Positions 56,085 to 64,000 of a DNA stretch of 64,000 bases are shown here, one piece after another. The stretch covers positions 41,655,996-41,719,995 of the forward strand of contig NW_004454165.1 of assembly GCF_000283155.1 (NCBI RefSeq), written 5' to 3'. The notes beneath the pieces were generated by a model. It had not been told where the DNA came from. It searched no databases and worked only from the letters and a program-made list of their open reading frames with translations. Position 1 is the first letter of the stretch; every line of letters starts with the position of its first letter. Position numbers and translations under genes: made by a program. Source of the DNA: Ceratotherium simum simum. Lineage: Eukaryota; Chordata; Mammalia; Perissodactyla; Rhinocerotidae.

Positions 56085-56337
56085 CTCATCAGCCCGTTGG
56101 AGAAGAGTGCGGATAACACATTCACCCTCCTAGGCAGCTCGTGCTCGTTTCCCACACCCTCCAGCTTCTGTAGGAGGGACCAGCCAGGTCTGCAAAGCCA
56201 GATCCCAAGGCCCAGTGGTGGCACCGTTTGTTGGGGAGGGGTCAGAGAGGATCCGTGGCTCTTTCCCCCTCCTCTCTTCCTTCGGAGTGAAGGGTGAATG
56301 TGTTATCCGCACTCTCCTCCGCACAGCGGGCAGTAGC
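56085..56337. repeat. Long inverted repeat with perfect 25-bp arms
   Basis: The 25 bases at 56104-56128 (starting AGAGTGCGGATAACACATTC) are the exact reverse complement of 56291-56315, across a 162-bp spacer. Similarity extends imperfectly outward by roughly 20 bp (CTCATCAGCCCG on the left against the reverse of CGGGCAGTAGCGC on the right). As a result both strands can be read as SADNTFTL in short frames. Likely explanations are the inner ends of an old palindromic or TIR transposon, or a locally inverted duplication. I recognise no family. The spacer is GC-rich and unassigned. Confidence 0.8.
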
Positions 56338-56689
56338 GCAATTCGAGGCTGGTGGATCCCTTGAGAGGAGTCTGTGGCTCTCTTGAGGGGAGCAGGAAGG
56401 GAGGTGGAGGGGATTAAGGGGCAGGAGGTGTGAGGGAGGGGGGTGGTTTGCAAAGCCCCAGCCCCTTACCCGAGGTTGATATCTGCAGGCTGCCAGTTGC
56501 ACTTGAGAACGCGGAAATCAGCGCCCAGGAGAGCCGATAGGGAGAATACCAAGACACGGAGGTGGGGGGCGTTCCTGTTGCTGAGGAGCCCCCAGACTCC
56601 TCAGCTGAGGTGCTGAGAAATCTCACGACTCTCGTTGGGTAAATGAAAGACACATTTTCATTGTGTTAAACCACGATCATCTGGCACTG
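56338..56689. other. Unassigned DNA
   Basis: Purine-rich at 56380-56450; nothing else recognised. Confidence 0.4.
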
Positions 56690-57630
56690 TTTGTCACGGC
56701 AGCTAGCCCTCCCTGACCCGTACACGCTTCTTGGCTTGGCCTTCTTAAAGCTGGGGTGCTCCTGGGGCTTCTCCACCTGTACTCGCCCCCTTGGGGTGCT
56801 ACCTGTGACTTTATACACCCCCTCCCTGGCAATGGCTGGTGAACTTGGATCTCCAGCCCTGCCCTTTCCTGAAGCAAGGCCAGTGCCACCAGCTGCCTGG
56901 CCAGCAGCTCCACTGGACTGTTCCTGGACATCTCAGCTTCTCTTGTCCAAAACCGGCCGCCTGAGCTCCTCCCCTGACCTGCCCCCTGAAGCTCTCCCTG
57001 ACCGTGTTGAAGGTGTCTTTGTCCTTCTCAGACCAAGCCTCTCCTCAGACCCCACATTAATCCATCAAGAGTTTTGCTGGCTTTCCCTGCAGAAATATTC
57101 AGAATCTGTCCACTGTCACCCCCACCTTGCCCCCCACCCTGCTCTAAGCCACTGGTCTTGCTTGCCTGAATGACTCACCTGCTAGCTGCTCTGTCTCGGC
57201 TTTCTTCCTCGCCTCTTCCTCCTGTGGGCTCTTATTTACACCAAAGCTGGAGAGGTCCATTTAAAATGTCACTCAGGGGGCCGGCCCGGTGGTGCAAGCG
57301 GTTAAGTGCGTGCGCTCCGCTGTGGCGGCCTGGGGTTCACCGGTTCGGATCCCGGGCGAGCACCGATGCACTGCTTGGCAAGCCATGCTGTGGCGGGGTC
57401 CCATATGAAGTAGAGGAAGATGGGCATGGATGTTAGCCCAGGGCCAGTCTTCCTCAGCAAAAACAGAGGAGGATTGGCAGATGTTATCTCAGGGCCGATC
57501 TTCCTCACAAAAAAATAAATAAATAAAATAAAACGTCACTCAGGTCCTGACCCTCCTCTGCTTAGAACTCCCCAATGCCCCCCACCCACACTTCATTCAG
57601 AACAGAAACCAAAACCCTTAAAATGGTCAA
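56690..57630 (+). mobile_element. L2-like LINE, plus strand, split by an ERE
   Basis: CAGAATCTGTCCACTGTCAC, CTCTAAGCCACTGGTCTTGC and TTTAAAATGTCACTCAGG lie left of the ERE. TCCTGACCCTCCTCTGCTTA and GAACTCCCCAATGCC lie right of it. Joined, they give the L2 order (AATCTGTCCA, CAAGCCACC, ATGTCACTCC, CTGCTTA, CCCCA). Divergent. Confidence 0.65.
57278..57529 (+). mobile_element. ERE-type tRNA-derived SINE, plus strand, nested in L2
   Basis: Head GGGCCGGCCCGGTGGTGCAA, A-box region GCGGTTAAGTGCG, B-box-like GGTTCGGATCCCGG (57342-57355), body CAAGCCATGCTGTGGC and AAGTAGAGGAAGATGGGC, tail (AAAT)n. Flanking duplications AAAATGTCACTCAGG (57263-57277) and AAAACGTCACTCAGG (57530-57544) differ by one base. 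Its tRNA-related half is the best preserved in the window. Confidence 0.96.
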
Positions 57631-57637
57631 TGTCTCA

Positions 57638-57905
57638 GCCGGCTCGGGCTGCTTTAACAAAACATCACAGACTGGGGGGCTTCCAAACAGCAGACATTAC
57701 TCCTCACAGTTCGGGGTGCTGGAAGTGCGAGATCAAGGTGTCAGAGGGTTGGTCCCACTTGAGGCCGTGAGGGAGGATCTGTCCCAGGCACCTCTCCAGC
57801 TTCTGGGTGGTGGCTGGCAATCTTCGGTGTTCTTTGATTTATAAAAGCATTGCTGTGATCTCTGCCTCTGTCTTAACACGGGCTTCTCCTCTCTGTGTTT
57901 ATCTG
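57638..57905 (-). mobile_element. MaLR-type LTR fragment (MLT1-like), minus strand
   Basis: GCTCGGGCTGCTTTAACAAA, CATCACAGACTGGGGGGCTT, CTCACAGTTCGGGGTGCTGG, GATCAAGGTGTCAGAGGGTT and CTGGTGGCTGGCAATC-like GTGGTGGCTGGCAATCTTCG are the reverse complement of an MLT1-class LTR. The left half of the LTR (right side here) is lost. Confidence 0.75.
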
Positions 57906-57939
57906 TTCACACATTCACGGTTATGGTAGAATTGTCAAA

Positions 57940-58365
57940 ACTGACACACTTAGCTTTGATTAATAGTATGACCTATTACACAGTGCATATTCAAATTTTG
58001 TCAGTCATCCCATCATGTCTTCTGTAGATACTTCTTTTTTTGTCCAGAATCATCTCTATAGATCCATAACAATGCTTCCAACTTTTTGTCTTTCCTGATA
58101 ATTTGAAGAGGACAGGCCAGTTATTTTGTAGAATGTCTCTCAATTTGGTTTTGTCTGATGTTTTCTCATGATTAGATTCTGGTTTTGCATCCTGGGCAGG
58201 AATACCACAAAGTGATGCTGTATCCCTCTCAGGACCTCAGTCAGGAGGCACAGAATATCTGTTTGTTCCAATATTGGTGGTGTTGGCTTTGATCGCTTGG
58301 TTGAGGTGGAATCTGCCAGGTTTCTCCACTGTAAAGGAACTCTTTTCCCCCAAGTAGCACTGAAT
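57940..58365. mobile_element. Old LINE fragment, same family as 46786-48110
   Basis: GGACAGGCCAGTTATTTTGT, AGAATGTCTCTCAATTTGGT, TTTGTCTGATGTTTTCTCAT, CTTTGATCGCTTGGTTGAGG and CCAGGTTTCTCCACTGTAAA match an old L1M-type untranslated segment. The GATCGCTTGGTTGAG area aligns with GAGCGCTTGGTCAAAA at 47632. Confidence 0.65.
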
Positions 58366-58677
58366 TTTAAGGTGACTTAGACCTACGTGTGACACTGATG
58401 GGATAATGGTGATGTGGCATGTTGAATGCCAGTGAGCCTCTCTCTCTCCTGATGTCCTTCACTCTCATCCTTAGTTACTGGGGACACTTAGCGCCAGGGG
58501 ACAAGGTAGGAGGCAGATGTGATTGAGGTGAGCAAAGGGGCAAAGCCATTTTTGAGCTTCCACTGAGCCCCGTTGTCTGCAAAGCACCATATTAGGATAA
58601 ATCCTCACTCTAACCTGAGTTTCCATTCCACCTGTGACACGTACAACACAAAGTAGGATGCTGGCCATATAGACATC
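58366..58677. other. Unassigned DNA
   Basis: Nothing recognised. Confidence 0.4.
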
Positions 58678-58912
58678 TTATGCTGTGCATGTGTGTGCAT
58701 AAGTGTGTGTGCATGAGTATGTGTGCATATATGCACACATTTGTGCGTATTAGTGTGCATTTGTGCATGAGTACGTATGAGCTTGTGCACGTGTGTGAGT
58801 CTGTGCATGTGCATATGTGTATGAGTGTGCGTGTGTGCACGAGTGTGCGCAAATGAGTGTGCACAAGTGTGTGCGCACATGTGTGTATGAGTGTGTGTGC
58901 GCATGTGCTTGT
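58678..58912. repeat. Imperfect (TG)n microsatellite, about 235 bp
   Basis: GTGTGTGCATGAGTGTG-type units with GCAT and GAGT interruptions. Long alternating purine-pyrimidine stretches are Z-DNA-prone. His/Thr-rich open frames on the minus strand are artefacts. Confidence 0.92.
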
Positions 58913-59231
58913 CTTTCCCTCCCTTACTGAATTATGATGGTTACACAGGGTCCAAGAGGTTAGTGAGGTTGGAGGTGGTCGGCGGGTCTGGGACACTCTG
59001 TGGTTGGCCTCCCATCCATCCTTCCGCATTGTCCATCCTCACATCTTTGCCTTTGAGGCCCTTTCCCCTCATCCCTACTGCCCTCTCACTGCAGCTGAGC
59101 TCACTGGGCTTGTTCATGTAAATTCCCCCTCTCCCAGACTCTCGACCTGCCTTCCACTGCTCTGATCCCTAGTAACTCTGTCTACATTGAGTTTTTGTTT
59201 GAGGCCACCAGAATAAGTCGATTTTGTAATT
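58913..59231. other. Unassigned DNA
   Basis: Nothing recognised. Confidence 0.4.
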
Positions 59232-60036
59232 TTAATTTTCTAAATTGTGGTAAAATATGCATAACATAAAATCTGCCATTTTAACCACTTGTAAGTGTAC
59301 AGTTCAGTGACATTAAGTACATTCACAGTGTTGTGCAACCGTCACCACCATCTTCTCCAGAAAACTTTTTAATTTTTCCAAACTGACACTCTGCACCCAT
59401 TAAACACTGATTCCCCATCCCCCTCCCTGGCCCCTGGCACCACCATTCTACTTTCTGTCTCTGTGACTTTGACTCCTCTAAGTATCTCATGTAAGTGGAA
59501 TCACACAGTGTTTATCCTTTTGTGAGTGGCTTATTTCACTCAGCATAATGTCCTCAAGGTTCATCCACGTTGTAGCCTGTGCCAGAATTTCCTTCTTTTT
59601 AAAGGCTGCATCATACCCTATTGTAGGTATGTACCATATTTTGTCCATCCATTCGTCTGTTGATGGACACTTGGGTTGTTTTCACCTTTTGGCTATTGCC
59701 AATAATGCTGCTATGAACATGGGTATACAAATATCTGTTCAAGTCCCTGCTTTTAATTCTTTTGGGCATATACCCAGAAGTGGAATTGTTGGATCCTGTG
59801 GTAATTCTGTGTTTAATTTTTGAGGAACCGCCATACTGTTTTCCATAACAGCTGTAGCATCTTACATTCCCACCAGCAATGCACAAGGTTCCAATTTCTC
59901 CACATCCTCATCAACACTTGTTATTTTCTGTTTTTTTGACAGTAGCCATCCTAATGGGTATGAGGTGGTACCTCATGTGGTTTTGATTTGCATTTCCCTC
60001 ATGATTAGTGATGCCGAGCATCTTTTCCTGTGCATG
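59232..60036 (-). mobile_element. LINE-1 3' end (older L1, L1MA/MB-like), minus strand
   Basis: Reading right to left on the minus strand: ORF2 C-terminus and 3' UTR landmarks. On the plus strand these are CATTTCCCTCATGATTAGTG (59991), CTTTTGGGCATATACCCAGA (59759), GTTGATGGACACTTGGGTTG (59660), AAGTGGAATCACACAGTG (59494) and TGTGGTAAAATATGCATAAC (59246). Truncated at about 60036, inside the last part of ORF2. Much more diverged than the copy at 4655-6484. Confidence 0.9.
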
Positions 60037-61039
60037 CCCCTTTTTTAAAGAATATAAATTTACTTTTTTTGATGAGTGGGGAAAATTGAACTTTCCTAGT
60101 ATACAAGATCACTATTTTAAAAGTAACTATGAAAATGTGTAGCTGTCTGTGGAGATGACCTGCTGGAGGAAATTTAGAGATTTTCTCTTTGTTTGTTCCC
60201 CTATTCATCCCTTCCCTTTATTAAATTTAGAGAAAAGTGAAGGCCCTGGTCCCCAGCACTGCCCCTGGACTTCTTGCCACCACACCTTCTCCTGGGCCTG
60301 TGAGCTCTCTCTCTGCTTCAGCTCGTGCCATGAGCCCTTGAAGCTCTCGGCCCTGGCCTGGAGACTCCAGCTCTTTGCTGACATTCCCACAGTGGGCAGT
60401 GATGGCAGATATGAAACCTGATCTTAAACCAAACGTGGTGATGACAGGGAGCCAATTCCAAAAGGAGCAAAGGGTAGAACATCTCAAGCCTGCTAAAATG
60501 AGGATAAAAACTAAAATAAAAATAAGAACCCAGAGCAAACAATACAAATATGAAAGAAACTAAATAAAAATGAGTGAAAATAGAATGTCAGCTGGGTGAG
60601 GACAAAAATAAAATGACTGGGAAGACGTTCTGAGTAAATACTGCTGATCCTCGCCAGAAAGACACTGAGTGGGAGAGCACTGAGGCAGCAGAGTGCATTT
60701 TCATCTTTGAAAATAGGGAACAGGTGCTGGAGAAGTTTATTCAGGGAGAGTGAGGCCTCGTCACTCTTGTAGCTGAACTTCGTGGGTCTGTGAACTCACA
60801 TTCACAGGGTCCAGGTAGTATTCAGTCTTTCTGTGTAGGGGGCGTCATTTCTGTAAGGTCGCCCCCCTCCCCACAAACACCCCTTTTGCTCATAATCACT
60901 GATAGAAGGTGAGAGGGCTGGGCGGAAGCCCTACTCACTGTCAGTGCCGACATCTGCAGGTGCACATACCTGGGAGAGAAGCGTGTGGTGAAGGGGTCAG
61001 ACCCTGTATTCCGAGGAAGGTGGGCGGAAAACCCAGGTT
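60037..61039. other. Unassigned DNA
   Basis: 60037-60140 is AT-rich. 60480-60620 is A-rich (AAAATAAAAATAAG). No gene recognised. Confidence 0.35.
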
Positions 61040-61225
61040 TCCACTCACTATAAATGTGACTGTGGGTGCAACACTTAGCCTTGCTAAACTTTAGTGTTCT
61101 AATCCACAAATCGAAGATGATGCTTTATGGAACGTTATTAACATTATATGTGATAAATAACATAAGTCACATAGCTCAGTTCCTGAACATAGTAAGCACT
61201 TGATAAATGGTAGTTGTTTTATCAA
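61040..61225 (-). mobile_element. MIR SINE, minus strand
   Basis: CACTATAAATGTGACTGTGG, GCAACACTTAGCCTTGCTAA, TAATCCACAAATCGAAGATG, ATAGCTCAGTTCCTGAACAT and AGTAAGCACTTGATAAATGG follow the reverse MIR order to its 5' end. Confidence 0.85.
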
Positions 61226-62399
61226 TATTATTACTATTAACTACATTAATAATATATTGTTATAAAGTAGATAAGGTAGTTATTATTATTATCATGACCA
61301 TGATACCATACACCTGATTAGGAAATTGAAAAGAGGAAACATAAGAGAATACAAAAACATTGAACAGTTAAAAATATGAGGCAAAGTGGCTTTAGGATAT
61401 CTCACAATTTCGGTAGGTTTGTTTCGAGTCCGGGTACTTTGTTAATTCTGTTAGTTAAGGTAGTTTTGTTGTTGTGGTTGCTGTTTTTGATTCTCTTGAA
61501 TTTTCTAAGCATATAATTATATTAATGTCTGAAAACAATAATATAATTTTTACTTTTTACCCTGGACACTTCTTATTTCAGTTTTGAGCATCATTGCAGT
61601 AGACGGAAGAGTGGATTTCCAGGGGGAATGATCCCCTGGTCACTTTGCTGAGGAGATATCCTAGTTTAAGGAACATTCAATTGTGATGCTACATAAACTA
61701 TTCCAGAGCTTAGAACAGGTGGAAAGCCATCTAATTCCTGATTTGTTTTATGAGTTCTTTTCTCTTATGCTTTCTTACTATTACTTAAGAAAAATTCTTT
61801 GTTTATTTCGTCTTCTTTTGTTATTTAGCATGTATATATCTGTGATTATTTTTACCTTTCAGTTTTTCTAAACCTCCTCCTGTAAATCTACATTTTTCTT
61901 GTTAAAAGAATGAAATGTTATGTCTTGGTTCCACCTATATTGGATGCCCCTCTTCTCTGACTTATCACATCCTATTTCCTTGGATTATATAATCTGTAGC
62001 TTGAGACTGAGATTGTTGTTGTCAATTTGTAACCCTATTAAAACATGACCCACATGGTCCAGTCTCGTAGAAGCTTTGGGGTCAAAGGAGGTTATCCCAT
62101 CAATGAAAAATTCACTTAAAAATAACCCAAATTCCTACTTGTACTTCTCAAACACCATGTTGGGGCCATACAGATACAACAGTTCTTAAAAACCCTCCTC
62201 TCCTCTCCCTTCTGCTTTCCTCTTTCTGTCAGCTTCTCCAATATCTCTTTTAAATTCTTTAAAAACCTGTTTTTCCATTCCTAACCTTCACATTTTTTGT
62301 CCTTCTATGTCTTCCCTAGATTTGGTGTCACAAATGCCATCCCGCCCCCAAAAAACAAAACCAAACAAAAACAAACCAGCCTGACAATGGAAGAACATT
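61226..62399. other. Unassigned AT-rich DNA
   Basis: AT-rich (61226-61560, TTATTATTATTATC near 61278). Nothing recognised with confidence. Parts may be old LINE sequence continuous with the next feature. Confidence 0.35.
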
Positions 62400-62518
62400 C
62401 TTGGGAGGGAGAGAAAAATAAAAATTAAGGAGCATAACCAGAATTTATATCTTGCTTTACTCCTTTGTTTTTCTGGAATATACTCCTAGGTTATTTGCTT
62501 TTTTAAAAAAGAGCACAC

Positions 62519-62729
62519 TGGGGCCGGCCCGGTGGCCTAGGGGTTAAAGTTCGATGTGCTTCGCTTTAGCAGCCTGGGTTTGGTTCCTGGGCGCAAACCT
62601 ACAGCACTTGTCAGCCATGCTGTGGTGGCAGCCCACATACAAAATAGAGAAAGATTGGCATAGTTGTTAGCTCAGGGACAATCTTCCTCAGCCAAAAATA
62701 AATAAATAAATAAATTTTAAAAATAAAAT
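62519..62729 (+). mobile_element. ERE-type tRNA-derived SINE, plus strand
   Basis: Head TGGGGCCGGCCCGGTGGCCT, then GGGGTTAAAGTTCG and a degenerate B-box-like GGTTTGGTTCC (62578-62588). The body reads CAGCCATGCTGTGG and AGCTCAGGGACAATCTTCCT, with an (AAAT)n tail. Flanks AAAAAGAGCACAC (62506-62518) and AAAAAGAGTACAC (62731-62743) are a duplication with one mismatch. Shorter and more diverged than the copy at 57278. Confidence 0.93.
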
Positions 62730-63235
62730 AAAAAAGAGTACACCCCAGGTAAATTTCCTCGTATTTGCATGTTTGAAAAGGTATCTGTAAGTCTTCATGT
62801 TTGATTATAGTTTAGCTGGATGTACAAATCTAGTTTGAAAAAACATCCTGTGGTTGAAGACTTTGGCTCCATTGTCTTCTAGTGTAGTGTCTGTGAGAAA
62901 CAGTTGGAAATCTGTATTGTCGTCATCGTTTTTTCTGTAAGTTTTTAGGGTCTTTTCTTTATTTTTGATATTCTGAAATTTTTTTTTCATTCTGTTGGTA
63001 CATGGTGGAGAAATATCCTTTGATTCTGAGACATTTTCTTGTATTATTTCTATTGATTTTCTCTAGTCTTTCTTCCTGGATCTATTTGTCTAATATGGGT
63101 TAATCATTTTTTTGGTAGCTTTCCACTTAATCTTTTCTCTGTATACTATTGTTCTATTTCTTAGAAGAATTTCAAAAATTTGCCTCCTTAACTTTCTATA
63201 TTTTCAAATTTTGCCAACCATTTGTTTTTACTTTT

Positions 63236-63321
63236 TTTTTTATAATTTTATTTATTTACTTTTCCCCCCAAAGCCCCAGTAGATAGTTGCACGTCATAGT
63301 TGCACATCCTTCTAGTTGCTG
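63236..63321 (-). mobile_element. 5'-truncated ERE fragment, minus strand
   Basis: A T-rich left end (the A-tail) is followed by CCCCCAAAGCCCCAGTAGAT, AGTTGCACGTCATAGTTGC and ACATCCTTCTAGTTGCTG, matching the ERE at 10670-10730. The tRNA-derived head is missing. A perfect 14-bp duplication TTGTTTTTACTTTT flanks it (63222-63235 and 63322-63335), so truncation occurred during insertion rather than by later deletion. Confidence 0.9.
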
Positions 63322-64000
63322 TTGTTTTTACTTTTAAAGCCTCTTTCCTATTATTCAGAACTTTCCTTTTAATAGCCAATTCTTTTTTTCATGGGTGCAG
63401 CGTTACATTGCATCTCTCTGAAAATAGAGATTTCAGGTTCGTTCATCGTTCCTGAAGTACCTCTATCCTCTAATATCTTGTTTTCCCTCATCTTTGTCTA
63501 GTCCTCTGTCTTTTGTGTGGCTGGACCTCCTCAAATATCTGGTGATCTAAAGGCGTCCACGCCTTCATTCAAAGAATGAAGCATAAAGTGCTGTGTGGAA
63601 GCTCTGAGTGGATGATTGTGTTTTGCCGGCTGGCGGACTTTGCCTAACGGTGAGGAGGCCGGGAGACCACCACTGAGCTGGGGGACTGCTAAGACGCAGG
63701 ATGTGGAAGTGTTTGCTCTGTAGTCCATATCTGCTGCCCTGGTCTCTTCCATGGTTCACTTTTCTTGAAGGAAAGCCTAGTGGGCAAACACCTGGCTGAG
63801 GTTTGTGCTCTGTGTGGAGCTGGGCAGGGGTGTGGGGGCAAATTCTTTCACAGACTTTCTCTTAATCCTCAAATGTTTGGCTCTGTATCTCACTCATGTT
63901 CCTCAAGTCTCCTCAAATGACTGTTTCTGGGTTCCAAAGTCTCTGGAGTTCTCTCAGGCAGAGCAACTTCCTCACTTCCCACTGTCCCAACATTTGTTGA

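Larger units (their letters stand above)
62400..64000. mobile_element. Old LINE (probably L1M-type) running off the window, with two ERE insertions
   Basis: GATTATAGTTTAGCTGGATG, GGCTCCATTGTCTTCTAGTG, GTTTTTAGGGTCTTTTCTTT, GATATTCTGAAATTT, TCTTGTATTATTTCTATTGA, CATGGGTGCAGCGTTACATT and CCTCAAATATCTGGTGATCT keep a fixed order that I recall from an old L1 non-coding region. Right of 63560 the match is weak. The element continues past the window edge. Strand not certain (probably minus). Confidence 0.5.

Noticed and set aside
58605..59029. His/Thr-rich minus-strand frames
   Set aside because: Translation of the (TG)n microsatellite.
1..64000. Bacterial-style systems (operons, toxin-antitoxin, phage, integrons)
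   Set aside because: Repeat content, codon-free composition and CpG depletion are mammalian; no such gene is present.

Overview
The window looks like nuclear DNA of a placental mammal, almost certainly an odd-toed ungulate (horse-like or rhinoceros-like). The diagnostic feature is a set of tRNA-derived SINEs that open with the GGGGCCGGCC-type head and end in short A-rich tails. These match my memory of the ERE family of Perissodactyla. Four near-complete copies (10557-10860, 15637-15876, 57278-57529, 62519-62729) and one truncated copy (63236-63321) are present, each flanked by recognisable target-site duplications. Other repeats are those expected in a mammal: MIR, L2, L1 of several ages, MaLR/ERVL solitary LTRs, Tigger and hAT non-autonomous DNA transposons, and microsatellites. 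A 214-base run of N inside a CCCTCT tract marks an assembly gap. Family names come from memory, not from a database search.

I find no protein-coding host gene that I can support. Open frames on both strands are short, overlap one another, or run through repeats. The only protein-like reading recognised is the decayed ORF2 of a 5'-truncated L1 (about 4655-6484, minus strand). The window is best read as intergenic or deep intronic sequence.

Layout. 1-11 kb is relatively GC-rich and holds TG/CA microsatellites, an ERVL-type LTR, the L1 copy, two hAT-like fragments, a small CpG-dense patch, an ERE and a MaLR-type LTR. 12.98-13.70 kb is a 20-copy minisatellite. 15.5-16.8 kb has an ERE nested inside a MIR, then the gapped CCCTCT tract. 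17-25 kb is mostly unassigned, with a strong G-quadruplex motif, a MaLR-type LTR, a MIR and an L2 fragment. A second MaLR-type LTR and a Tigger element lie at 25.0-26.1 kb. 26.1-34 kb is strikingly poor in recognisable repeats and looks like conserved non-coding sequence. 34-46 kb has scattered MIRs and L2, a possible 7SK RNA relic, and a Tigger element split by an ERVL-type LTR. 46.8-52.8 kb is dominated by old LINE fragments. 53.1-53.4 kb is a GGAT tract. 55.6 kb is an AT-rich, homeodomain-motif-dense block, followed at 56.1-56.3 kb by a perfect 25-bp inverted repeat. 56.7-64 kb is mainly L2, L1, LTR and ERE sequence.

No operon, CRISPR array, prophage or new multi-gene system is visible. 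The items most worth a second look are the long inverted repeat at 56.1 kb, the putative regulatory blocks (55.6 kb, 26-33 kb, 18.7-19.3 kb), the minisatellite, the four-tract G-quadruplex motif at 17.0 kb and the nested insertions.
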